A stretch of 64,000 nt of DNA from Gammaproteobacteria bacterium (GCA_024279945.1 JAJRRA010000048.1:124001-188000), one strand, 5' to 3'; counted from the stretch's first letter, positions 9,915 through 18,485 are shown. The notes: a model not told the origin generated them from the letters alone. Numbers and translations: made by a program.

Positions 9915-10858
9915 ACCGCCTGATCCCACTCCTGCGCCGTGAATACTGGGAAAACAAGGGCGCCTTCCGAACCACGCCCATGGTGATCGGCGGGCTTTAT
10001 GTCATCTTTCTGTTAATGTCGATCTTTACCACTGCGCGTATCGACAGTGAGTTGTACACGCTCAGAGAAGCCGTACGAATGTTGTCCGATCAAACCCCGG
10101 AATTTCGCAACGCCCTGATATATCAGGGCATGCTGGGCAGTTCGGTATTTTTTACCGTGGTAATGGGATTCGTTATATTCTTTTATCTGCTGGGCTCGCT
10201 GTATGACGACCGCAAGGATCGCAGTATCCTGTTCTGGAAATCCCTGCCTGCTTCTGACACGCTGACTCTGGCATCCAAACTGCTGGCCGCGATGGTGGTC
10301 ATACCCACATTCTTCCTGCTCATCCTGGTAGCTACCCATATCATCATGGCGATTATCGGCGCACTGATGATTCTCGGCGTTGACGGCAATCCATGGACCC
10401 TTATGCCGAGCATGTTAATCCCGATCAAGGCGTGGTCAATGATCGCCGTTTCATGGTATGCACAGTCAATATGGGCGCTACCGATGTTCGGCTGGCTGAT
10501 GCTGGTTTCAGCTTTTGCGCCACGTCTACCCCTGTTATTCGCCACGTTGCCGCCCCTGGTCTTTGCCGTATTGCAAACATGGATCGAATTTCTGCGTACT
10601 TTTACGCTGAAGAGCAACATCGTGGGCGTTATTGGTGACTGGATAGTCAACAGCCCCGCTATCCTGACCGCCGAGGTTCATCACGGTAGCGGAGAAGTTG
10701 CCCTGGGTTTCCCACAAACAGAACAGTTTGACCACTCAGTGAACCTGATCAACATCGCTGATCGCTTGCTCTCAATAGAAATGCTGGGCGGCCTGGTGCT
10801 TGCCACCGTATTCCTTGCGGCAGCCTTGTGGCTGAGGCGTCGCGCCACTGAAAGCTGA
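9911..10858 (+). CDS. ABC transporter permease (ABC-2-like)
   Basis: 315 residues. Membrane partner of the preceding ATPase. About six hydrophobic segments are visible: residues about 22-40, 75-97, 115-150, 170-190, 195-220 and 280-305. There is a large external loop after the first segment, and the family-like stretch YDDRKDRSILFWKSLPASD between segments 2 and 3 is the usual coupling region of ABC-2 permeases. The start overlaps the ATPase stop (ATGA). It ends in RRRATES. No homolog of known substrate is recognised. Confidence 0.85.
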   Translation: MNRLIPLLRREYWENKGAFRTTPMVIGGLYVIFLLMSIFTTARIDSELYTLREAVRMLSDQTPEFRNALIYQGMLGSSVFFTVVMGFVIFFYLLGSLYDDRKDRSILFWKSLPASDTLTLASKLLAAMVVIPTFFLLILVATHIIMAIIGALMILGVDGNPWTLMPSMLIPIKAWSMIAVSWYAQSIWALPMFGWLMLVSAFAPRLPLLFATLPPLVFAVLQTWIEFLRTFTLKSNIVGVIGDWIVNSPAILTAEVHHGSGEVALGFPQTEQFDHSVNLINIADRLLSIEMLGGLVLATVFLAAALWLRRRATES

Positions 10859-10885
10859 ATCCAGGGACTTGCGGGCAGAGCTTCC

Positions 10886-11134
10886 TTAATCAGCGCTTTT
10901 GTCAAGGACGACTCGAACCATTTCGCCAACATTTTTCAGGTTGGCAACCTCACCGGTGTTGAATTTGACGCCCTTGAATGCCTTTTCTATAGCAACCAGT
11001 AACTGGATGTTGGTCAGAGAATCCCACTCGAGAATGTCATCAGCAACCGTATCCGGTCCGATCTCTATATCTTCGTCACCAAAGACATCACGGAAAATCT
11101 CCCTCAGGCGATTCCATACGGTTTCTTCATTCAT
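10886..11134 (-). CDS. Acyl carrier protein of the Dlt-like operon
   Basis: 82 residues, acidic. A small carrier that holds an acyl group as a thioester on phosphopantetheine. The attachment motif is WDSLTNIQLL with Ser39. It differs from the fatty-acid-synthesis AcpP (DSLDTVEL) and fits the stand-alone carriers paired with FkbH-type enzymes. Its start overlaps the end of the FkbH-like gene by eight bases, and it is the last gene of the operon. I infer that it carries the group made by the FkbH-like protein and presents it to the MBOAT protein on the cytoplasmic face, playing the part DltC plays in Gram-positive D-alanylation. Confidence 0.9.
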   Translation of the reverse strand: MNEETVWNRLREIFRDVFGDEDIEIGPDTVADDILEWDSLTNIQLLVAIEKAFKGVKFNTGEVANLKNVGEMVRVVLDKSAD

Positions 11135-12983
11135 GGTCGCAATCCTCGTTAACGGAAATCGTTACAGGAACCGGCTGATAGTCTTGCACCTTAATGCTCC
11201 ACTGGCTGACTCCCTGCCTGTCGCGGTCGATTAACTGAAAACCCAAATCAGAATACAGGGATTCCACCAGCCGGTTTTTTGCAGTCGGCATATAAATCCC
11301 ATGAACCTCTTCAAGCCCCCATTTTGTCACGGAATCAAACAGGTAATTTGCCAGCAAGCGCTCTACTCCGCGCTGAAATACACGGCAACTCATCAGCCAC
11401 AGGTCAATATGCAGTGTTCGCTCCTCAATACGGCCCGCCAGTACGCTAATCAGCCCGTTATCGCCAAACCGGTCAAGCAGACGCACACTGGCTGTGAATA
11501 CGTCCGGATTATCCATCAGTACTTCAATTTCTGATCTGTTCAGCCTCTTTGTGGTCAGATTGAACTGGTTGGTTTTATTAACCAATTGTGTGATTCGATC
11601 CAGATCCCGGATATTGAAACTGCAGATAGACGCCCGTTGCTCGAGTGACTGCAGGTAACCGTCATAGTCTGCCTGCTGATCCCGCAACTCCTCGCGCTGT
11701 CGGTTCTCATGATATTGATCGGTTTTTCTGGCATCTTCAGCGGTCAGACTGGCAATTTCCAGCCAGCCACATTGATCGAGCAGCACGGGGTATTCTGCCG
11801 GATCATCAGACAACTCAAGCACCTTGACCTGCGGCAGCACTTGCCGCACCAATTCCCGTTCAGCCGGATTATCATCGACAAAAACAAGGGCATCCAGGCC
11901 AATATTCAGCTCACTGGCAATCAGCCTGAGATTATCCGGCTTGGGATCCCAGTTGGCCTTGAACGAAACAAAATCGCTACGCTTCAGGACCATCCCCGGT
12001 AAGTTTTCAAACGGAGCGAGTGCATTTTCTTCTTCATTCTTGCTGCACACCGCCAGCAACATGCCCCTTTGTTTCAGACGTAAAAGGTACTCCTGAAAAA
12101 AACGGAATGATTCGCCCTCGGCGTCACCCGCTCCCACTTTCAATCCTTCCAGGCCATCGTCCCCAACCACACCACCCCAGAGTGTATGGTCGAGGTCCAG
12201 GACCAGGCATTTGGCCGTTCGGCCATACAGTGCGCCGATGAGGGCCGCAAGGTTCCTGATGAAGGGCACCAGGCAGTCGAAGGAAACAGGCTGCCGGGAA
12301 TGATGCCAGAACCTGCTGTCAAACCAGTTCAGCACACCATAAAAAGATGCCAGTGAAGCAATATCCAGGATGTGAACATAGGCGGGCGCCTTGTGATTCA
12401 GGCGCTCATTGACCCGGCGAATGAAGCTGTTGGCCTCCCAATTCAAGCGGCAATCAAGATTTCCCGTGGTACGCGTTGGCAGGGCATGAAGATTACTCAT
12501 GACGATTTCACAGTGGGTATTCCTGTGCAGTGATTCACACAGACCAAGCCAGTGATGGGAAATCTTATTAGCAATCGACTGGATGGCTTCGAGGGAATCA
12601 CCCGGCCGGGGCCATTCCGGGATATTGAAGGAATTGATCAGAAATACGGCAAGATCAGGACCGAAGGCGACCGTATCGCTGTCATTGCGTAGCATCTCGG
12701 AGACAAAGGAGTTGTAGTTACTGCTGAAAAGCCGGCAAGCAAGCCCAAGTGTCTCCAATTCAAGCTGGAGTGGATGCTCGAGAAAGTCTGTGGTGTAGCC
12801 ACCCAGTAGGGCGATCTTCAAGTCCATCGCCTTCGGGGCCGTGGTGTCTGCATTGATTTTACTGCGCAGACGGCACAGGGACTGGTAGCTGCTGTAGTCG
12901 GCGGTCATGCGGGCCTGTCGCAGTATGGCTGACAGGGCTTCAGGATGCCGGTCGTCTTTTATGAACTGCTTTATGTCCTTCAT
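11127..12983 (-). CDS. FkbH-like HAD-IIIC family protein (predicted acyl-ACP loading enzyme)
   Basis: 618 residues with three visible parts. Residues about 50-230 are an N-terminal SGNH-like region (LKIALLGGYTTDFL, LHALPTRTTGN). Residues about 257-420 are a HAD domain with the nucleophile motif VLDLDHTLWGG (Asp263, Asp265) and motif III/IV-like FVDDNPAERELVRQ. Residues about 470-600 are a GNAT-like C-terminal domain (VRLLDRFGDNGLISVL, WLMSCRVFQRGVERLL). This order is that of FkbH/OzmB-type proteins, which dephosphorylate 1,3-bisphosphoglycerate and load D-glyceryl onto an ACP. The neighbouring ACP gene overlaps by eight bases. The glyceryl substrate here is inference; the family also makes related C3 units. 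Confidence 0.9.
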   Translation of the reverse strand: MKDIKQFIKDDRHPEALSAILRQARMTADYSSYQSLCRLRSKINADTTAPKAMDLKIALLGGYTTDFLEHPLQLELETLGLACRLFSSNYNSFVSEMLRNDSDTVAFGPDLAVFLINSFNIPEWPRPGDSLEAIQSIANKISHHWLGLCESLHRNTHCEIVMSNLHALPTRTTGNLDCRLNWEANSFIRRVNERLNHKAPAYVHILDIASLASFYGVLNWFDSRFWHHSRQPVSFDCLVPFIRNLAALIGALYGRTAKCLVLDLDHTLWGGVVGDDGLEGLKVGAGDAEGESFRFFQEYLLRLKQRGMLLAVCSKNEEENALAPFENLPGMVLKRSDFVSFKANWDPKPDNLRLIASELNIGLDALVFVDDNPAERELVRQVLPQVKVLELSDDPAEYPVLLDQCGWLEIASLTAEDARKTDQYHENRQREELRDQQADYDGYLQSLEQRASICSFNIRDLDRITQLVNKTNQFNLTTKRLNRSEIEVLMDNPDVFTASVRLLDRFGDNGLISVLAGRIEERTLHIDLWLMSCRVFQRGVERLLANYLFDSVTKWGLEEVHGIYMPTAKNRLVESLYSDLGFQLIDRDRQGVSQWSIKVQDYQPVPVTISVNEDCDHE

Positions 12984-14221
12984 CTGCCTGGCGCTTCCTC
13001 GATTCCCTGCTGCGTTCCTGGTTTAGCTAATATTTTTTTGAGTTGCCGAATGACTTCCTCGCTCAGGCGCAGTGAACCACGATAAACCGTGTGCTCCACA
13101 TCATAGAACTCATCGCTGCTGGAAAATTCCCGGTAATCCAGAAAAGGCACATCACCGAGAGATCCCCTGACCAGGTCGAGATAAGCCCGGTAGTAAGCAT
13201 CATCAAACAGTTCACGGCTGAAATCTCTTTCAGGAAGGTTGATGACCATCAATCGAATTTGATGCATCCTGATAAATTTGGTGAGTCGATTTATACGGGC
13301 AGAAGTTTGCGCCTGTGTCTCCATAGGATTCCAGGAATGAACCGTTTCCCACCATGACCCGGGATCTGTTAACCAATCCTTAAGCCCCTCTATCCCGGGC
13401 CGCTCACTCAGGAGGTATTTGCTGGGTGAGATAAGCCAGGCCAGCACCTGTGAAAACTCAAAATCCAAAGCCCGCCGAAATCGTCCATTCCGAATAATCC
13501 GAACAACAAGCGGATGTTTGAACAGTTTTTCAAGCAGTCGTTGCTGCGCTGTTCTCTGGCTTATGTCAGCGTTTGGGTCAAGGTCCACAGCTTTCCCTTC
13601 TGCCAGCCAGTTGCTGAGCATTGCCAACAAGGCGGTGCGGAATCGCCCACTTTGCTTCTGAGTAAGAAATTTCAGCCTTGCATGGATTGAATCGATGAAC
13701 CCTTTGGGCGCCAGTTCAATGCCGGAATCCGTGTTGCGCGCTGAATAAAACGGACTGTAGCGATCAAGCCCCAGGCTGAACGGCCGTTGTGCGGGAATGT
13801 TGCCGATCACACGGGGGGAAACACCCAAAACCAGAACATCCGGCAAGGCATCGACACCATAGACCTTTTCAACATATTCCAATGATGCTGTAACATCATC
13901 AATGGTGCCGAGGCTGATTCCTCCCGGGTAGACTGAATATTGCGGGAAAGCTTTTTCAAACTGACGGTAAAGCAGGTTCTCCCGAACGGTCGATGGCCCG
14001 GCCAGCATAATTCTTTGTTTATCCGTACCGGTGAATCGCGACGGGAGCAGATAGCGCAGCCAATCCTCCTCCTTGAAAGGAAATGCATCCAGTTCCCGCT
14101 CGGCCCCGGACGACACCGAGATCATCCCAAACACGATGCACGCATACAGCAACACCCCGGTCGCCACAGCAGAGACCGCCAGCAAGGGTTTCTTAAAAAC
14201 TGGTGTAAATAAAGTCAACAT
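12980..14221 (-). CDS. SGNH-hydrolase-fold membrane-anchored acyltransferase (DltD-like)
   Basis: 413 residues. One N-terminal transmembrane helix (residues about 13-35) anchors an extracytoplasmic domain. Two catalytic motifs are visible: IMLAGPSTVREN with candidate nucleophile Ser77, and near the C-terminus FYDVEHTVYRGSLRLSE with candidate Asp374 and His377. These correspond to the Ser and D-x-x-H of DltD/AlgX-like SGNH proteins. DltD takes the acyl group from DltX and puts it on the polymer; I infer the same role here. The ATG lies inside the 3' end of the microprotein gene in another frame (29-base overlap), and its stop overlaps the next gene by four bases. Confidence 0.82.
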   Translation of the reverse strand: MLTLFTPVFKKPLLAVSAVATGVLLYACIVFGMISVSSGAERELDAFPFKEEDWLRYLLPSRFTGTDKQRIMLAGPSTVRENLLYRQFEKAFPQYSVYPGGISLGTIDDVTASLEYVEKVYGVDALPDVLVLGVSPRVIGNIPAQRPFSLGLDRYSPFYSARNTDSGIELAPKGFIDSIHARLKFLTQKQSGRFRTALLAMLSNWLAEGKAVDLDPNADISQRTAQQRLLEKLFKHPLVVRIIRNGRFRRALDFEFSQVLAWLISPSKYLLSERPGIEGLKDWLTDPGSWWETVHSWNPMETQAQTSARINRLTKFIRMHQIRLMVINLPERDFSRELFDDAYYRAYLDLVRGSLGDVPFLDYREFSSSDEFYDVEHTVYRGSLRLSEEVIRQLKKILAKPGTQQGIEEAPGR

Positions 14222-14315
14222 GGGTGCTTGAAAACAATACCAGGATGAAAATTAACAGTGCTGCAGCCAAAAGCTTTAACAGAATTCGGGTTCGAATTGA
14301 TGAGATGGCCTTCAT
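14193..14315 (-). CDS. 40-residue DltX-like membrane microprotein with C-terminal acyl-shuttle motif
   Basis: Reading: MKAISSIRTR, then a hydrophobic helix (residues about 11-28, ILLKLLAAALLIFILVLF), then SSTHVDFIYTSF and the stop. The basic N-terminus predicts an N-in, C-out topology, which places the last residues in the periplasm. The final six residues FIYTSF fit the F-x-Y-x-x-F hexapeptide at the end of DltX, where the Tyr carries the acyl group from the MBOAT to the DltD Ser; here that is Tyr37. The ATG shares four bases (ATGA) with the MBOAT stop and the 3' end overlaps the SGNH gene by 29 bases. Too short for ordinary gene callers. Confidence 0.85.
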   Translation of the reverse strand: MKAISSIRTRILLKLLAAALLIFILVLFSSTHVDFIYTSF

Positions 14316-15520
14316 GATCCTAACAAGTCACTGAACAGTTGCAGCAAGTGTGCCGTATCGAGTTGGAAAAATAAAAATGCGAAAGAGGCTGCATTGAACG
14401 TGATCACAATACCGACTGTTCTTGCCAGCCAGTGCTGGCGTAACTGCTTGAGCCGTTTTCGCCCCAGGCGCCGCGCAAGAAAATGGTCCCAACTGTGGTA
14501 AATCACCAGATAGATGCCGTGCACAAGGCCAAAGAACAGGAAGTTGATCGATGTACCATGCCAGATACCGGATACGATCATGGTCAGCATGATGGCCAGA
14601 TTGCCGGCAAGTACCGGATGGCTGCCAAGCCGTTTGCTGCTCAGTGCCCGTTTGTACGCAGGTGAAAATACATAATCCGTCAGCCACAGCGTCAGGCTAC
14701 GATGCTGGCGTAACCAGAAATCCGAAATATTCTGTGCGATGAACGGCTTGTTGAAATTTTCGGGGGGGCGTATGCCCATCAGGCTGCCAATACCGATGAC
14801 GATATCAACGTATCCGGAAAAATTCAGATAGAGGTAGAAAAAGAAGGCATACATCTGAACCAGCCAGGCCGTAAAACTCAGTTGCAATACATTGGTGTCC
14901 GCTTGCAGAGCAAGGCCGTTAATCCACCCAGCGAGCACATAGGCCTTGACCATACCGCCCAGTATCCGGAGTACGGCATCAAGGTGCGCCTCATAAGTCG
15001 GCTCAATTGCCTGCTTATGGCCATGCCACTGGTCGAAGTAATCCTGATAACGCATGATGGGCCCCATCATGAATGTGGTGAAATTCAGGCAGTAATTGAG
15101 ATAGGTCAGAAATTCCAGTTTCCGCAGAGTGTTGCTTTGCGCATCGACCAGGACATGAATGATTTTGAAGAATAAAAAGCTGAGCCCGATTGTACTCAGC
15201 GTGCTGCTCAATAATTCTGGTGGAAATATCCACTGCAAAATCTCGTAGTTGCGCAGGTAGATAAACAAGGCGACGAAAACCGGTAAGGTATACACAAGCC
15301 GCAGCGCCGGCCATTTGAGGTGAATGCGGACCAGAGCAAACCCAAGCAGGCAGAATGCAATAGTGGCAAGAGCGCTGATCGGCCCCAGCAGCCATCCGAT
15401 AAAAAAGAGATTGACGGACAAGAATACAAATTGCCGGAAGGCACCAGCCAGCAGCGACACCAACAGCACGGACATCATTGAAAATGACAGGTACTTTATT
15501 GAGAGAAGGGCAATGCTCAT
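14312..15520 (-). CDS. MBOAT family O-acyltransferase (DltB-like)
   Basis: 402 residues with about ten hydrophobic segments. Polytopic inner-membrane protein that takes an acyl group from a cytoplasmic carrier and passes it across the membrane. Family marks: YCLNFTTFMMGPIMRYQDY (residues about 143-161), YLYLNFSGYVDIVIGIGSLMG (230-249), NFNKPFIAQNISDFWLRQHRSLT (255-277), and the two conserved histidines in IWHG (His321) and GLVHG (His334, the usual catalytic one). Its own C-terminus (QLFSDLLGS) has no acyl-shuttle hexapeptide; that is on the next gene. It is the first gene of the five-gene operon. No clear Shine-Dalgarno precedes the ATG. Confidence 0.93.
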   Translation of the reverse strand: MSIALLSIKYLSFSMMSVLLVSLLAGAFRQFVFLSVNLFFIGWLLGPISALATIAFCLLGFALVRIHLKWPALRLVYTLPVFVALFIYLRNYEILQWIFPPELLSSTLSTIGLSFLFFKIIHVLVDAQSNTLRKLEFLTYLNYCLNFTTFMMGPIMRYQDYFDQWHGHKQAIEPTYEAHLDAVLRILGGMVKAYVLAGWINGLALQADTNVLQLSFTAWLVQMYAFFFYLYLNFSGYVDIVIGIGSLMGIRPPENFNKPFIAQNISDFWLRQHRSLTLWLTDYVFSPAYKRALSSKRLGSHPVLAGNLAIMLTMIVSGIWHGTSINFLFFGLVHGIYLVIYHSWDHFLARRLGRKRLKQLRQHWLARTVGIVITFNAASFAFLFFQLDTAHLLQLFSDLLGS

Positions 15521-15586
15521 ATGCTGGTGTAGTGTATCCCACGGCGTTCATCCACAACACTTTTACACTGTGTCAGCACCAAATAA

Positions 15587-15612
15587 AAACCCCGGCCAGA
15601 ATGCCGGGGTTT
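15587..15612. terminator. Rho-independent terminator downstream of the usp gene
   Basis: Perfect 10-base arms AAACCCCGGC/GCCGGGGTTT with a six-base loop. Read on the minus strand it lies 22 bases past the usp stop and ends in a T-rich run (TTTTTATTT), the classical form. It separates usp from the MBOAT operon promoter region at about 15521-15586. Confidence 0.85.
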
Positions 15613-15633
15613 CTTCGCTGATATAAGGAAAAA

Positions 15634-16443
15634 CTAGTTCAGTACAAGAATATCGGTGGAGAGTTTTTCCAGTACTTTTTCGCTGGTATTGCCGCGCAAG
15701 GTAGCGCGAAGCCCCTTGCGTGCCTTGGAACCAATAATCACCAGGTCTGCCTGTAGTTTCTCAGCCACATCGGAAATAATATCTTCCGGCGGGCCCATGT
15801 CCCGGTGAATATTCTCACGGGGAACGTCTACTATCCGCTGCACGTCACTGAAGTTGGGAAAATCTTCCGTACCCTGGTAGGCGTTAACCACGTGAAGCTC
15901 TGCACCATAATATCCAGCCAACTCGAATCCGTGCCGCAACACCTTCTCGTTCAGCTCAACACTTTTGTCGTCCGTGCTCTCCATATTAACTGCCGCCAGG
16001 ATACGCTTAACAGTCTCGCTGGAATTCCGGCCGATAATAGCCACCGGGACGGGAGAGTTCCGCACCAGCCCCCACTTGGTATCAGTGATCAGCCCCGCCT
16101 GATGCTCGGCCGCGGATTTTGCCAGCATGATGATATCGGCTCCTGTTCGTTTAACAGCATCGATCACCGACTGGCGCCAATCCGTCGTCCATACCACTTC
16201 CATAGCATAATCCAGGCCCGCGTCCTTCAGTGGCCGGACCAGTTCTTCAAACCACTCGGGCCCTTTCACCACCTCTGTCGGCGTGTCGGGATCGCCTCTG
16301 TCGCCAGTTTCGAAGCCGATGAAAAGTTGAATTTCCAATTTTTCATTCCGCTGCTGCTGGCCGATTTGCACGATCCACGAAATACCCTTGTGATGCTGAC
16401 GTGCAGGATCAACAACCACCAGGAATTTTCTTTTTTTCATCAA
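15634..16443 (-). CDS. Tandem universal stress protein (UspE-like)
   Basis: 269 residues made of two Usp domains (about 1-140 and 145-269). Usp proteins bind nucleotides and support survival under stress. The second domain keeps the ATP-binding signature DLVIIGSKARKGLRATLRGNTSEKVL (G-x2-G-x9-G-S/T pattern). The first is degenerate at this site (DIIMLAKSAAEHQAG...RNSPVPVAIIG), as in other double-domain UspE-type proteins. A strong terminator follows. The start could also be the second Met. No operon partner is seen. Confidence 0.9.
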   Translation of the reverse strand: MMKKRKFLVVVDPARQHHKGISWIVQIGQQQRNEKLEIQLFIGFETGDRGDPDTPTEVVKGPEWFEELVRPLKDAGLDYAMEVVWTTDWRQSVIDAVKRTGADIIMLAKSAAEHQAGLITDTKWGLVRNSPVPVAIIGRNSSETVKRILAAVNMESTDDKSVELNEKVLRHGFELAGYYGAELHVVNAYQGTEDFPNFSDVQRIVDVPRENIHRDMGPPEDIISDVAEKLQADLVIIGSKARKGLRATLRGNTSEKVLEKLSTDILVLN

Positions 16444-16712
16444 AATCTCTCCTGCTGCTCAATTTGCCCCTGCATGATAGCAAAACGACGCGATACGCAT
16501 AGTGCTTCCGTCAAAATAAAAGCCTGTGCCGCGCTCAAGAACTGAGTGAACCTGCATTGCCGATACCCTACCTGTTTGCTACTATCCGGCACTGGAATCG
16601 TTATCGGTCAGTTGTTTTAACAGAGCCTGGAAATCAGGATGAACAGTAACAGGCCCTGGCCTATACATTACACTAGCCGGCCCAGGCTTTTATCTCCAAA
16701 GGACTAAACCGA

Positions 16713-18446
16713 ATGCAACCCTATTTTGAAAACATGGAGCGTTTCGGGAAGGCGCTCAAGCAAGGGCGCATCAAGCGTGCCGCTGCAAGTTCTGAACAAC
16801 TCAGACAAACCGAAAGGAAAATTGAACAACTCAAGAAAAATGTCGAAGAAGCCGGTTTCTCGACGGAAAAAATAAACCAGCGGGGTGTGATGACGGTGTG
16901 GCAACGGATCGAGTACCTGGTTGATTCCGGTACCTGGCATCCCCTGCACAGCACTTTCAACCCACTCGACAATGTTGAGGGCACGACCAATGTGGTGGAT
17001 GGCCTGGCCAAAATCGAAGGCCGCTGGGCCGTAGTTATCGGTTTTGATAATAAGGTGATGGCCGGCGCCTGGTTACCCGGCCAATCAGAAAATATTCTGC
17101 GGGTTACCGATCTGGCCAAACGCCTGAATATTCCCCTGGTCTGGCTGGTCAATTGCAGTGGCGCCAAGTTACCGGAGCAGGAAAAATTTTATGCCAATCG
17201 GCGCGGCGCCGGCACACCGTTCTATCGTCATGCGGAACTGGAGCAGGCAGGTATCCCGGTACTCGCAGGAATTTACGGCACCAATCCGGCAGGTGGCGGC
17301 TATCAAAGCATCAGCCCCACTATTCTGATCGCACACAAGAACGCCAACATGGCGGTTGGTGGTGTGGGGATTGTTTCCGGCATGGCGCCAAGAGGTGGTT
17401 TTGATGTCGAAATGCTGGAAGAACTCATTGAAAAAACCCGGGAATTCAGTGCCAGCCCGCCGGGAACCGTGGCGACACATTTCGACGCAACCGGATTTTT
17501 CACCGAGGTTTGTGAAGAAGAAACCGGTGTTCTGGACGGTCTCAAGAAATACATGAAGGCAATTCCTGCCTACAAACCCGAATTTTTCCGGGTCGCCACC
17601 CCAAAGGCACCGGAGTTTCCAGCCGCAGACCTGTACTCGCTGCTGCCCGCCAACCAGAAAGAAGTCTATAACTTCGACGAGGTGCTGGCTCGTCTGGTCG
17701 ATGGCAGCGAACACATGGAATTCCGCCCCGATTATGGCCCGGAAATGTATACCGGCCTGTGCAAGATCGATGGAATGCTGGTGGCCTGTATCGGCAATCG
17801 CCAGGGCTACCTGGGTAAAGGCTATCCCGAATATGCCGACTACCCGGGCATGGGTGGCAAACTCTACCGGCAGGGCCTGATTAAAATGAATGAGTTCGTC
17901 ACGCTGTGTGGCCGGGACCGCATACCGGTCATCTGGTTTCAGGACACCTCCGGTATCGATGTGGGAGATCTGGCGGAAAGAGCGGAACTGCTCGGTCTGG
18001 GGCAATCACTAATTTATTCCATCCAGCAAACCGATGTACCCATGATCCTGGTCGTGTTACGCAAAGGCAGCGCTGCAGCACATTATGTTCTGGGTGGTCC
18101 TACTGCGAACCGTCACAATGCATTCACGCTGGGTACACCGGCTACAGAAATCGCAGTCATGCATGGAGAGACAGCGGCCGTGGCCACCTATTCTCGGCGG
18201 GCGATGAAAGAAAAGGATGCCGGGCGGCCATTGGAACCGATTGTCGAGAAAATGAATGCGCTTGCGCAGCATTACCATGATCATTCGCAGCCGGATTATT
18301 GTGCCCAGTACGGACTGGTGGATGAAATTGTAAAACTGCAGGATCTGCGCAGCTATCTTCAGGCCTTCGCAGGCGCTGCTTACCAGAACCCGACATCCAT
18401 CTGCCCTCGCCACCATTTGATTTTGCCCCGCAGTATCAAGGGCTAG
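16713..18446 (+). CDS. gcdA: Glutaconyl-CoA decarboxylase alpha subunit (carboxyltransferase)
   Basis: 577 residues. Removes the carboxyl group of glutaconyl-CoA and passes it to biotin, giving crotonyl-CoA; it acts on the membrane as part of an ion-pumping complex. The sequence follows the GcdA family throughout: N-terminal YFENMERFGKALKQ, the crotonase-fold stretch GIYGTNPAGGGYQSISPTILIAHKNANMAVGG, GGKLYRQGLIKMNEFVTLC, QDTSGIDVGDLAERAELLGLGQSLIYSIQ, and a C-terminal AAYQNPTSICPRHHLILPRSI. General acyl-CoA carboxylase beta subunits lack these ends. Downstream genes encode the small, beta and biotin-carrier subunits, which confirms the decarboxylase pump. Confidence 0.92.
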   Translation: MQPYFENMERFGKALKQGRIKRAAASSEQLRQTERKIEQLKKNVEEAGFSTEKINQRGVMTVWQRIEYLVDSGTWHPLHSTFNPLDNVEGTTNVVDGLAKIEGRWAVVIGFDNKVMAGAWLPGQSENILRVTDLAKRLNIPLVWLVNCSGAKLPEQEKFYANRRGAGTPFYRHAELEQAGIPVLAGIYGTNPAGGGYQSISPTILIAHKNANMAVGGVGIVSGMAPRGGFDVEMLEELIEKTREFSASPPGTVATHFDATGFFTEVCEEETGVLDGLKKYMKAIPAYKPEFFRVATPKAPEFPAADLYSLLPANQKEVYNFDEVLARLVDGSEHMEFRPDYGPEMYTGLCKIDGMLVACIGNRQGYLGKGYPEYADYPGMGGKLYRQGLIKMNEFVTLCGRDRIPVIWFQDTSGIDVGDLAERAELLGLGQSLIYSIQQTDVPMILVVLRKGSAAAHYVLGGPTANRHNAFTLGTPATEIAVMHGETAAVATYSRRAMKEKDAGRPLEPIVEKMNALAQHYHDHSQPDYCAQYGLVDEIVKLQDLRSYLQAFAGAAYQNPTSICPRHHLILPRSIKG

Positions 18447-18485
18447 TGTCGGGTACTACACGAGGGATTATCACGAGGAATTTTC

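Noticed and set aside
14193-15520. Ordinary alginate- or peptidoglycan-type O-acetylation as the function of the MBOAT operon
   Set aside because: Alginate-type systems use an MBOAT and SGNH pair but no ACP/FkbH donor or separate F-x-Y-x-x-F microprotein; these extra genes point to a Dlt-like route with a carrier-bound acyl group.
10886-15520. A true D-alanine dlt operon
   Set aside because: No DltA-type D-alanine ligase is present, and the carrier is paired with an FkbH-like protein instead.
16713-18446. Propionyl- or methylmalonyl-CoA carboxyltransferase
   Set aside because: Conserved N- and C-terminal ends and long internal matches fit GcdA; the size (577) is larger than the usual ~510-residue carboxylase beta subunits.
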